From Burkholderiales bacterium (GTDB lineage Bacteria; Actinomycetota; Thermoleophilia; Gaiellales; Gaiellaceae): a DNA stretch of 5,735 bases. Below the pieces are notes generated by a model. It saw nothing but the letters and a program-made list of their open reading frames with translations, did not search any database and had not been told where the DNA came from. The position numbers were made by a program, and so were the translations under genes. Below are positions 1 through 5,512 of this stretch, in pieces (the first letter of the stretch is position 1; the number at the start of each line of letters is the position of its first letter). The DNA lies in assembly GCA_025935595.1 (NCBI GenBank), contig JAICUZ010000174.1, positions 1 to 5,735 on the forward strand, read 5' to 3'.

Positions 1-381
1 ACCCTGATCCTGGTCACGTCGAGCTTCACGATGCACTGGGCCGACTCGTCGATCAAGAAGGGCAACCGCGCCGGGCTGCAGGCCGGGCTCGTGCTGACGC
101 TGCTTCTCGGCATCGCGTTCCTGCTCACGCAGGTGGTCGAGTACCACCGCATCGGCTTCAACACCGGCGACACGTCGTTCGCCGCGACGTTCTTCGGGCT
201 GACGGGCCTGCACGGCGCGCACGTGTTCGTCGGCCTGTCGATCCTCGCGATCATGACCGTCCGGGCGTTCAAAGGTCACTTCTCGCCCGAGCATCACCAC
301 GGCGTCGAGATCGGCGGCATCTACTGGCACTTCGTCGACGTCATGTGGATCGTCGTCTACGTGACCGTGTACCTGCTCTAG
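1..381 (+). CDS. ctaE: Cytochrome c oxidase subunit III, C-terminal part (5' truncated by window edge)
   Basis: The reading frame is open from base 1, so the gene starts upstream of the window; the ATG at 31 is internal. 126 residues are visible, ending at a TAG (379-381). The product is a membrane subunit of the haem-copper cytochrome c oxidase, the terminal enzyme of aerobic respiration. Visible family marks are the LTGLHGAHVFVGL stretch in a membrane helix and the closing block GIYWHFVDVMWIVVYV, which is typical of the last helix of COX3 (YWHFVD-W). Three hydrophobic segments can be seen, at about residues 28-48, 60-84 and 105-126 of the visible part. Whole actinobacterial COX3 proteins are about 190-210 residues, so roughly the last 60% is present. 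The next gene starts six bases after the stop, suggesting co-transcription. The symbol follows the ctaE convention; family assignment is secure, the symbol less so. Confidence 0.95.
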   Translation, partial: TLILVTSSFTMHWADSSIKKGNRAGLQAGLVLTLLLGIAFLLTQVVEYHRIGFNTGDTSFAATFFGLTGLHGAHVFVGLSILAIMTVRAFKGHFSPEHHHGVEIGGIYWHFVDVMWIVVYVTVYLL

Positions 382-387
382 CCGAAG

Positions 388-1017
388 ATGAGGAACCCGA
401 TCCGGAGCGAGGCAGATGCCTTCCGGTTCGTCCTCCTGACGATCGGCTACTTCGCGCTGATCGTGATCGGGTCGGTGATCAACGTCTGGGTCGGCGTCGC
501 CGTGTTCGCCGTGCTCACGGCGGGCGTTCTGTGGTGGTTCGTCATGGGCCGTGGAGAAGCGGAAGCGCCGGTGCGTCAGGCGCCGGCTGCGTCGCCGCCC
601 GAGCAGCACCGTGTGCTCGTCGTCGCGAACGAGACCGTCGGCGGCTCGCAACTCCTCGACACGATCCGCGAGCGGATCGCCGGCCGCGACGCGCGTGTGC
701 TCGTGGTCTGCCCGGCGCTCAACTCGCCGCTTCGCCACTGGGCCTCGGACGAGGACGAAGCTCGGGAGCAGGCACAGCACCGGCTCGACACGAGCCTCGA
801 GACGATGCAGGGCGCGGGCATCCAGGCGGCGGGCGAGATCGGCGACGGGGATCCCATCCAGGCGATCGAGGACGCCCTCCGTACGTTCCGGCCGGACGAG
901 CTGGTCGTCTCCACGCATCCGCTCGGGAAGTCGCACTGGCTCGAGCGCGGCGTCGTCGAGAAGGCGCGCGAGCGGTTCGCACTACCCGTCACCCACGTCA
1001 TCGTCGACCGCCCCTGA
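388..1017 (+). CDS. Membrane-anchored protein with UspA-like cytoplasmic domain
   Basis: 209 residues. Residues about 13-33 and 36-53 are two hydrophobic helices separated by a short turn. An Ala/Pro-rich linker (about 56-73) follows, then an alpha/beta domain (about 74-208) resembling universal stress proteins: a first strand RVLVVANETVGG, a second strand ARVLVVCPAL, a DGDP turn (GEIGDGDPIQAI) and strand DELVVSTHP, ending in VTHVIVD. The ATP-binding signature of many Usp proteins (GxxG, about nine residues, then G[ST]) is not present after the STHP strand; GKSHWLERGVVEKA is there instead. Nucleotide binding is therefore doubtful. The ATG follows the COX3 stop by six bases with only a weak purine stretch (GAAG) before it, so translational coupling is likely. 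Position behind an oxidase subunit suggests a role linked to respiration or its regulation; that is inference. The two-helix N-terminus could also be a small oxidase-associated module fused to the Usp fold. Confidence 0.8.
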   Translation: MRNPIRSEADAFRFVLLTIGYFALIVIGSVINVWVGVAVFAVLTAGVLWWFVMGRGEAEAPVRQAPAASPPEQHRVLVVANETVGGSQLLDTIRERIAGRDARVLVVCPALNSPLRHWASDEDEAREQAQHRLDTSLETMQGAGIQAAGEIGDGDPIQAIEDALRTFRPDELVVSTHPLGKSHWLERGVVEKARERFALPVTHVIVDRP

Positions 1018-1547
1018 TCGAGATCGTCGAGCTCGATCCGCTCCCCTTGTGGGCGGAGCTTCGTGACGTGCACCGAGCCGCGCTGGGTGCGGGTGCGCTC
1101 TCCGACGAGTGGGCGAGTGACCGGTTGCCCCGACACGCCGCACGTGAGGACTTCGTGTTTCTCGCCGCCCGCGTCGCCGGGACGGTCGTCGCGTTCGGCT
1201 ATGGCTATACCGGGGAGCGTGGGCAGTGGTGGACGGACCATGTGGCCCGCGCCCTGACGCCGTCTCAGCGGGCCGAATGGCTCGACCCGCCGCACTTCGA
1301 GATCGTCGAGCTGCACGTGCGGCCGGCATACCAGCGGGGAGGAATCGGCTCGCGCCTTCTCGCGCAGCTGTTGACGTGCCAGCCGCACGACCGGGCGCTC
1401 CTGTCGACGCAGCGCAGCTCGCGCAAGGCACGAGGGTTCTACGCGAAGAATGCGTGGCTCGAGCTCGCCGAGGTGGACTTCGGGGTGGGGTACCCGCCCT
1501 ACCTGGTGCTCGGCAAGCGGCTGGTGTCCGACACCAAAGGTGTCTGA
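1014..1547 (+). CDS. GNAT-family N-acetyltransferase, probable CTG start
   Basis: 177 residues if started at the CTG at 1014. The GNAT fold shows in order: beta-1 IEIVELDP (2-9), helix LWAELRDVHRAAL, strands DFVFLAARVAG and VVAFGYGY, beta-4 HFEIVELHVRPAYQ (94-107), the acetyl-CoA pyrophosphate-binding motif QRGGIG (107-112) with helix SRLLAQLL, and a late ARGFYAKNAW segment typical of the GNAT C-terminal half. It likely transfers acetyl from acetyl-CoA to an amine; the substrate cannot be told. Start choice: no ATG/GTG/TTG lies in frame near beta-1. CTG at 1014 overlaps the previous gene's TGA (CTGA), like the common ATGA overlap. Canonical alternatives are TTG 1047 and GTG 1068; the latter has a GGAG at 1055-1058, but it would delete beta-1 and most of helix 1. 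The last residues (VSDTKGV) and the stop are encoded by a palindromic repeat. Family call is strong, start uncertain. Confidence 0.82.
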   Translation: MIEIVELDPLPLWAELRDVHRAALGAGALSDEWASDRLPRHAAREDFVFLAARVAGTVVAFGYGYTGERGQWWTDHVARALTPSQRAEWLDPPHFEIVELHVRPAYQRGGIGSRLLAQLLTCQPHDRALLSTQRSSRKARGFYAKNAWLELAEVDFGVGYPPYLVLGKRLVSDTKGV

Positions 1548-1551
1548 CACC
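1523..1551. repeat. Tandem pair of 13-base palindromes at convergent gene ends; possible bidirectional terminator
   Basis: GGTGTC-C-GACACC (1523-1535), then AAA, then GGTGTC-T-GACACC (1539-1551). Each unit is a perfect 6+6 inverted repeat around one base. The two units can also pair with each other as a 13-base stem with a single central mismatch and an AAA loop. The element encodes the last residues and stop (1545-1547) of the acetyltransferase and lies 14 bases from the end of the oppositely oriented cytochrome gene. No T-run follows on either side, so classical intrinsic termination is not shown. A dispersed REP-like repeat is the alternative. Confidence 0.6.
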
Positions 1552-1564
1552 GCTTCGAGGCGAG
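1548..1564. other. Convergent intergenic junction
   Basis: Only 17 bases separate the stop of the rightward acetyltransferase from the stop of the leftward cytochrome gene. The first four bases complete the second palindrome; the rest (GCTTCGAGGCGAG) holds a small CTTCGAG/CTCGAAG-type inverted stretch but no run of T on either strand. Transcripts from both sides probably end in or read through this spot. Confidence 0.6.
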
Positions 1565-2245
1565 CTACTTGCCGGCGTTGTCGGCGACGAACGCCGCGAC
1601 CGCGTCGATCTCGGCGGCGCTCAGCTGCCCTTTGAACGCGGGCATCGCGCCGCCGCCGACCTCGACCTGGTGCGCCACGGTCGCCTTGGGCGGCTTCAGC
1701 TGATCCAGGTTGGGGCCGACGTTGCCGCTCGAGCCGGCGGCCTTCAACGTGTGGCAACTGCCGCAGCCGGCCTTCGTGAAGACGGCCTTTCCGTCCGGCT
1801 TCGCCGCGGGTGTGGTCGATGTCGATGTCGATGTCGACTTCGTGGGCGGCGCAGCGGTCTCCGCCGTCACGCCACAGCTCGGGTTCCCCGCGCACCTCGC
1901 GACGTAGAGGGCGATGTCACGTGCGTCCTGCCCGCGGTAGATGTTCGCCGGCATCGGCTCTTCCGGATATGCGATCTGCCCACGGACGACGTCGGCCATC
2001 GTCTGCTCGGAGAAGCCCTGGGCCTTGCTCGAGGAGAAGGCGTCGTCGAGATTCGGGCCCAGCGTCCCCGTCGACTTCGCATCCGCGAGTGTGTGGCAGG
2101 AGGCGCACGAGCCTTTGCTCGTGGTGGCGAGGAAGAGTTGCTTCCCGTGGGCGACGTCACCCTGGCCCACGCGCCCGACCGCGCCGCAACCGGCCGCGGC
2201 GAGCGCGACGAGCAGGACGGTCGCTATTGCGAGGGCGCGGCGCAG
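1565..2245 (-). CDS. Diheme cytochrome c lipoprotein, probable CTG start
   Basis: 226 residues if begun at CTG (2245). The N-terminus is a lipoprotein signal peptide: Arg-Arg, a hydrophobic run, and lipobox AAGC with Cys20 as the predicted lipidated residue. Two class-I cytochrome c domains follow. Domain 1 has CASCH (47-51), LGPNLD and EEPMPAN with Met98 as likely axial ligand. Domain 2 has CGSCH (161-165), VGPNLD and GGAMPAF with Met201. A Ser/Thr linker (about 135-146) joins them. Cys118 and Cys124 lie outside the haem motifs and could form a disulfide. The protein should sit on the outer face of the membrane and shuttle electrons, plausibly to a haem-copper oxidase such as the one encoded convergently. 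Start: the nearest in-frame ATG/GTG/TTG downstream is GTG at 2170, beyond the lipobox; I see none in the roughly 80 bases upstream, inside the STAS gene. The CTG comes 2 bases after the STAS stop and precedes Arg-Arg, as expected for a signal peptide. Family is certain, start inferred. Confidence 0.9.
   Translation of the reverse strand: MRRALAIATVLLVALAAAGCGAVGRVGQGDVAHGKQLFLATTSKGSCASCHTLADAKSTGTLGPNLDDAFSSSKAQGFSEQTMADVVRGQIAYPEEPMPANIYRGQDARDIALYVARCAGNPSCGVTAETAAPPTKSTSTSTSTTPAAKPDGKAVFTKAGCGSCHTLKAAGSSGNVGPNLDQLKPPKATVAHQVEVGGGAMPAFKGQLSAAEIDAVAAFVADNAGK
1815..1838. repeat. Hexanucleotide tandem repeat (GTCGAT) in the cytochrome linker
   Basis: Three exact copies of GTCGAT (1815-1832) and a fourth with a final C (1833-1838). 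On the coding (minus) strand it gives alternating Ser-Thr residues in the linker between the two haem domains. Six-base units keep the frame, so copy number change would alter linker length only. Confidence 0.8.
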
Positions 2246-2247
2246 GG

Positions 2248-2610
2248 TTACGAGCTCGTTTGCGAGATGCCGAGGTTCGAGACCGCCTCGTCGCGCGAGG
2301 CGTAGATCGAGAACACACGGTCGAGGCCGGTGATCTCGAAGATCTTCGTGATGTTCCGGTCGCTGCAGACGAGCGACAGCTGGCCGTCGTTCGTCCGGAG
2401 GCGCTTGACACCGCCGACCAGGACGCCGAGCGTCGTCGAGTCGATGAACGTCGTCGACGTGAAGTCGACGATCACGTTCTTGCCTCCCTGACCGATCACC
2501 TCGAGCAGCTGCTGCTTGAACTCGGGGGCCGTGTAGAGGTCGACCTCGCCCGCGAGGGAGATCACGTAGGCGTCGTCGGAGATCTGCTCGGTCTTGATAT
2601 CGAAGTTCAT
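2248..2610 (-). CDS. STAS-domain protein, anti-sigma factor antagonist (SpoIIAA/RsbV-like)
   Basis: 120 residues, almost entirely one STAS domain. Visible signatures are the strand YVISLAGEVDLYTAPEF (15-31), strand NVIVDFTSTTFIDSTTLGVLVGG (in two parts, 45-67) and LSLVCSDRNITKIFEITGLDRVF. The segment IDSTTLG matches the phosphorylation loop of SpoIIAA/RsbV proteins (DSSGLG in B. subtilis SpoIIAA), placing Ser58 directly after Asp57 as the expected phosphoacceptor. In the family, the unphosphorylated form binds an anti-sigma kinase and frees a sigma factor; the kinase phosphorylates and inactivates it. No partner kinase, phosphatase or sigma factor gene is in the window. The ATG at 2610 is preceded by a G-rich stretch (2615-2620). 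The gene lies 39 bases after the TPR gene and its stop is two bases before the proposed cytochrome start, so it is likely part of the same transcript. It could regulate another process through a distant partner. Confidence 0.92.
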   Translation of the reverse strand: MNFDIKTEQISDDAYVISLAGEVDLYTAPEFKQQLLEVIGQGGKNVIVDFTSTTFIDSTTLGVLVGGVKRLRTNDGQLSLVCSDRNITKIFEITGLDRVFSIYASRDEAVSNLGISQTSS

Positions 2611-2612
2611 CG

Positions 2613-2620
2613 TTCCCCCC
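2613..2620 (-). promoter_or_regulatory. Likely ribosome binding site of the STAS gene
   Basis: On the minus strand GGGGGGAA ends three bases before the ATG region (GGGGGGAACG-ATG). It is the clearest purine-rich site before any start in the leftward set, and it fits with this gene having the only sizeable intergenic gap (2611-2649). Spacing is a little short for a textbook Shine-Dalgarno. I see no convincing -35/-10 pair in the gap. Confidence 0.4.
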
Positions 2621-2649
2621 GGATTCGGCTTGCCGCGACGGGCGAGAGT

Positions 2650-3546
2650 CTACTTCTTGGCCGTCGGCACCAGTGCTTTGATGCGCGCTTCGGCGTCGGT
2701 CCGCAAGGGATCCGTCTTCAACGGGACGAGCTTGACCACGGCCTTGTAGGCGGCAAGCGCGACCTTGGTATCGCCGGCGGAGTCGGCGGCCTGACCGAGC
2801 TGGAACTGCGCGTTCGGATCCTTGGGCGTCAGCTTCGCCAGCTTCTGGTATGCGCCCTCGGCGTTCTTGATCGCCGTCTGGTAGTTCGACAGCGCCGTTT
2901 GCTGCGTCGCCTGGGCCTGCTCCTGGAGCGTCGCCGAGATCGGGTCCTGCAGTGCCTTCGGGTCGGCGAGCGCCTTGCCGAGCGGCGACGTGGCGGCCGG
3001 CGGGAAGGCGGCACGCGGCGGCGTCAGGACCGCCGCGGCCTGCAAGCTGTTCTGGTAGTCGGTCGCGTACCGGCTCGCCTGCTGGTTGTACTGGGTTGCG
3101 AGCTCGGCGAGCGCGTCGCCGTCCTTGGGGCGCAGGCCCGTGTACTGACTCAGCGCGATGATCGCGTCGTTCGTACGCTGTTTCGTCTCGTAGGCGGTCG
3201 CGAGATCGCGCCACGCCTTCGCGTCGAGAGGATTCTTCTGCGTCTTGTGCTCGAGGCTCGAGATCGACGCTCCGCCGCTCGACTTGCCGAAGTTGAAGGC
3301 GTTCTGGAGCGCGTCGGTGATCCCGTTCGAGCCGGAGCCGATGCCGAGGAAGACGAAGCCGAGTCCGAACACGAGCGCGAGCAGCACGAATGCCCACTTC
3401 GCGTGCACGCGCAGCCGCTGGAAGAAGAGCTGCTCCTGCCACTCGGGCGGCTTCGGCTTCCGGGTTGCCGCTACGGAAGGGGCGGTTGCGGGCTTCCGAG
3501 CATTCGAGCCCGTGCGGCGCTTGCGATGTTGCGTGCCTCTCGCCAC
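2650..3546 (-). CDS. Membrane-anchored tetratricopeptide-repeat protein
   Basis: 298 residues from GTG at 3546. A basic, Pro/Ala-rich cytoplasmic tail (1-50, with HRKRR near the start) precedes one transmembrane helix (about 51-70, WAFVLLALVFGLGFVFLGIG). After a Gly/Ser stretch, helical repeats follow: NPLDAKAWRDLATAYETK (105-122) with AIIALSQYTGLRPKDGDALAELA is a clear TPR pair, and LTPKDPNAQFQLGQAADSAG with ALAAYKAVVKLVP near the C-terminus is another. The region between (about 165-235) is Ala/Gln-rich and helical. The domain after the helix should face outside the cytoplasm and act as a protein-interaction scaffold; partners are unknown. The start is chosen because no other ATG/GTG/TTG is nearby and the basic-then-membrane order is natural. 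A GGAAGG lies 13 bases before it, farther than usual. It overlaps the end of the amidohydrolase gene by 76 bases in another frame. Position beside Tat and cytochrome genes suggests envelope or respiratory assembly, as inference only. Confidence 0.82.
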   Translation of the reverse strand: MARGTQHRKRRTGSNARKPATAPSVAATRKPKPPEWQEQLFFQRLRVHAKWAFVLLALVFGLGFVFLGIGSGSNGITDALQNAFNFGKSSGGASISSLEHKTQKNPLDAKAWRDLATAYETKQRTNDAIIALSQYTGLRPKDGDALAELATQYNQQASRYATDYQNSLQAAAVLTPPRAAFPPAATSPLGKALADPKALQDPISATLQEQAQATQQTALSNYQTAIKNAEGAYQKLAKLTPKDPNAQFQLGQAADSAGDTKVALAAYKAVVKLVPLKTDPLRTDAEARIKALVPTAKK

Positions 3547-4754
3547 TGTGTCTGGATGGCCTTCCGGTAGCGGGTCTGTCCGTCGACGATCGTCTCGAGC
3601 ACTCGGTCCGGAGAGCCGCCGAACACGACCGCCGCAGCCGGATCCTCGACCGGATGGTACGGGCTCCCGGCCAGCGAGACGACCGTCAGATCGGCGCGCT
3701 TTCCGACGGTCAGCGTACCCACCTCCGCGTCCAGTCGCAGGGCGCGTGCCGAGTCGATCGTGGCGAGCACGAGCGCCTCGGTAGCTCCGAGCGCGTCTGC
3801 GCGCTGCTCCCGGGCGCGCGCCGCGTAGATCGCCGTGCGCAGCTCCTCGAACACGTCGAACGACGGAGTCGAGGCCGGCGAATCGGTGCCGAGCCCCACC
3901 CGGACGCCGGCGGCTCGGAGCGCCGTCAGCGGCGCGACGCCGCAGCCGAGGACGGCGTTGGAGCGGGGGCAGTGGGCGACGGGAACGTCGCGGGCCGCCA
4001 GCAGCGCGATCTCGGGCTCGTCGACCTCGACGCAGTGCGCACACAGGAGCTCCGGGCCGAGCACCGGCTCGAGCGCCGCGACCGGCCGCTTGCCGGGCGG
4101 CTCGACGAGGAACATGCCGATCTCTGCGAGCGGGCCGCCGCCGTTCAGGAGCCACTCGGTCTCGTTCGGGCTCTCCGCGAGGTGCGTGCCGACCGGCACG
4201 CCGAGCGAGAGGCAGAAGCGGTAGGTGTCGAGCGAGCAGGTGTAGGGCGCGTGCGGCGAGATCCCGATCCGGACGAGCGGGGTCTCTTCGACCAGTGCGC
4301 GCTTCTCGTGCCACTGCTGCTCCGCGTCGGCCGGCGGGACCGCGAAGACCTCCAGGTAGACGATCGCCCGGAGCCCGGCTTCCGCCGCTGCTTGCGCGGC
4401 GGCGCCGGAGAAGCTGTAGTCGGCGACTGTCGTCACGCCGGAGCGCAGGCATTCGAGCGCGCCGAGCCGCGCGACCGCGAGCATGCCCTCGGCGTCGAGT
4501 TGCCGCTTGCGAGCGATGTGCGTCGTGATCCACGGGCCGAACGGCATCCCGTCGCCGAAGCCGGCGTAGCTCGCGTACTCGAGGTGCGTGTGCGCGTTCA
4601 CGAAGCCGGGCACGATCGCCGCCTTGGCGAAATGCCGTTCAGCCCGGCCCGGCCCGACCTCGACGATCCGGCCGTCCTCGTAGCGGACGACTCCGCCCTC
4701 GATCGGCGGGCTGTCGACCGGGAGCACCCAGTCCGCAGATACGGCTGTCGTCAC
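3471..4754 (-). CDS. Metal-dependent amidohydrolase, COG0402 (TrzA/SsnA/MtaD-like) deaminase family
   Basis: 427 residues from GTG at 4754, which overlaps the tatC stop as GTGA. It is a cytoplasmic TIM-barrel hydrolase of the group containing guanine, S-adenosylhomocysteine/methylthioadenosine and aminodeoxyfutalosine deaminases. Motifs in order: small N-terminal beta domain ending VPGFV; metal-binding NAHTHLEY (His55, His57); SGVTTVADYS (105-114); SPHAPYT (His168); GTHLAE (His191, Glu194); LLCAHCVEVDE (His240); AHCPRSN (261-266); GLGTDSPAS (Asp291). The C-terminal part has LRLDAEVGTLTVGKRADLTVV and the closing VFGGSPDRVLETIVDG, normal for the family. All expected metal ligands and the catalytic Glu and Asp are present, so the enzyme should be active. 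The real substrate cannot be read from the sequence. Futalosine-pathway aminodeoxyfutalosine deaminase is one candidate, because this family supplies that step in some bacteria and the surroundings are respiratory; S-adenosylhomocysteine deamination is another. The 3' end overlaps the TPR gene by 76 bases. Confidence 0.9.
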   Translation of the reverse strand: MTTAVSADWVLPVDSPPIEGGVVRYEDGRIVEVGPGRAERHFAKAAIVPGFVNAHTHLEYASYAGFGDGMPFGPWITTHIARKRQLDAEGMLAVARLGALECLRSGVTTVADYSFSGAAAQAAAEAGLRAIVYLEVFAVPPADAEQQWHEKRALVEETPLVRIGISPHAPYTCSLDTYRFCLSLGVPVGTHLAESPNETEWLLNGGGPLAEIGMFLVEPPGKRPVAALEPVLGPELLCAHCVEVDEPEIALLAARDVPVAHCPRSNAVLGCGVAPLTALRAAGVRVGLGTDSPASTPSFDVFEELRTAIYAARAREQRADALGATEALVLATIDSARALRLDAEVGTLTVGKRADLTVVSLAGSPYHPVEDPAAAVVFGGSPDRVLETIVDGQTRYRKAIQTQWREARNIASAARARMLGSPQPPLP

Positions 4755-5506
4755 GTGCCGATCGGGGACGTGGCGCGGCGCTCGAGCAGCACCGAGGCCC
4801 AGATCGAGGCCTCGTAGAGCACGAGCAGCGGGATCGTCTCCATGATCGTCGTCACCGGGTCGACGCCAGGCAGCAGGACGCCGATGCAGCACACGACGAA
4901 GTAGCCGACGCGTCGCGAGCGGCGCAGCGTGCGCGTCTCGACGATCCCGATTCGTGTCAGTCCGACGACGAACAGCGGCAGCTCGAAGACGATCGCCATC
5001 GCGACGAGGACCTTCGCGGCAAAGCCGATGTAGTCGCGCGCGCGGATGAACGACTGGTACTGGTCCTTGTCGTAGTTCGCGAGAAAGTGCGACGCCTTCG
5101 GCAGCGCGATCCAGTAGCCGAACGCGACGCCGACCACAAGCATGAACGTGGCGATGACGACAAACACGCGCAGTAGGCGCGCGTGCGACTGGTCGAAGGC
5201 GGGAAGGAAGAACGCCCAGGCCTGCCAGATGATCACCGGCAGCGCGACCAGGAACCCGGCGTAGACCGAGAGCCACAGCGACGTCATGAACGGCTCGCCA
5301 ATCGTCAGGGTCGTCAGCTTGCGGTCGCCCTTCGGCAGCGCAAGCTCGAGCCAGTGGACGAGATGCTTGTGGAAGACGTACGCGACGATGAAGCCGACGA
5401 TCAGCGTCCCGAGGCAGACGAACAGCCGCTGCCGCAGCTCTTCGAGGTGCTCGACGAGCGTCGCCTCCTCGCCGTGCCCAAGTCGGCGCGGTGGGCGGAA
5501 GCGCAT
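4751..5506 (-). CDS. tatC: Sec-independent (twin-arginine) translocase subunit TatC
   Basis: 251 residues, the usual TatC length, six hydrophobic segments. TatC is the receptor for twin-arginine signal peptides and, with TatA, exports folded proteins across the cytoplasmic membrane. Conserved features: HLEELRQRL (20-28) with Glu23 at the place of E. coli Glu15; GEPFMTSLWLSVYAGF; LPVIIWQAWAFFLPAF (89-104) with Phe99 at the place of E. coli Phe94; VFELPLFV with Glu175 (E. coli Glu170); and LLPGVDPVTT with Asp216 (E. coli Asp211). Odd: the ungapped alignment after WAFFLPA puts His108 where E. coli has Glu103, a residue important for signal-peptide binding. The ATG at 5506 follows the tatA stop by six bases with no obvious ribosome site, so coupling to tatA is likely. 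The TGA overlaps the amidohydrolase GTG. No tatB is seen in the window; together with tatA this suggests a minimal TatAC system, although tatB could lie elsewhere. Confidence 0.96.
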   Translation of the reverse strand: MRFRPPRRLGHGEEATLVEHLEELRQRLFVCLGTLIVGFIVAYVFHKHLVHWLELALPKGDRKLTTLTIGEPFMTSLWLSVYAGFLVALPVIIWQAWAFFLPAFDQSHARLLRVFVVIATFMLVVGVAFGYWIALPKASHFLANYDKDQYQSFIRARDYIGFAAKVLVAMAIVFELPLFVVGLTRIGIVETRTLRRSRRVGYFVVCCIGVLLPGVDPVTTIMETIPLLVLYEASIWASVLLERRATSPIGT

Positions 5507-5512
5507 GAGTCG

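Noticed and set aside
345..1013. N-terminal extension of the acetyltransferase from an ATG at 345
   Set aside because: It is an Arg-rich out-of-frame reading of the COX3 end and the Usp-like gene, without GNAT features.
576..1895. Long minus-strand open frame (439 codons) opposite the Usp-like and acetyltransferase genes
   Set aside because: Arg/Gly-rich low-information translation with no recognisable domain, lying antisense to two well-supported genes; typical of open shadow frames in high-GC DNA.
1226..2305. Plus-strand open frame (359 codons) across the acetyltransferase and cytochrome region
   Set aside because: Runs through the convergent junction and antisense to clear haem-binding motifs; composition is shadow-like.
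2246..3442. Upstream part of the long minus-strand frame containing the cytochrome, as a giant fusion protein
   Set aside because: The extra residues are Arg/Gly-rich, out of frame with the STAS and TPR genes, and precede a perfect signal peptide that must be N-terminal.
1810..3570. Plus-strand open frame (586 codons) antisense to cytochrome, STAS and TPR genes
   Set aside because: Arg-rich with no domain; the minus strand carries three recognisable proteins over the same bases.
3390..4817. Plus-strand open frame (475 codons) antisense to the amidohydrolase
   Set aside because: The amidohydrolase on the other strand has every catalytic motif; this frame has none.
4755..5276. N-terminal extension of the amidohydrolase in an open frame within tatC
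   Set aside because: Low-complexity shadow of tatC; the GTG at 4754 gives the usual family N-terminus and a typical GTGA coupling.
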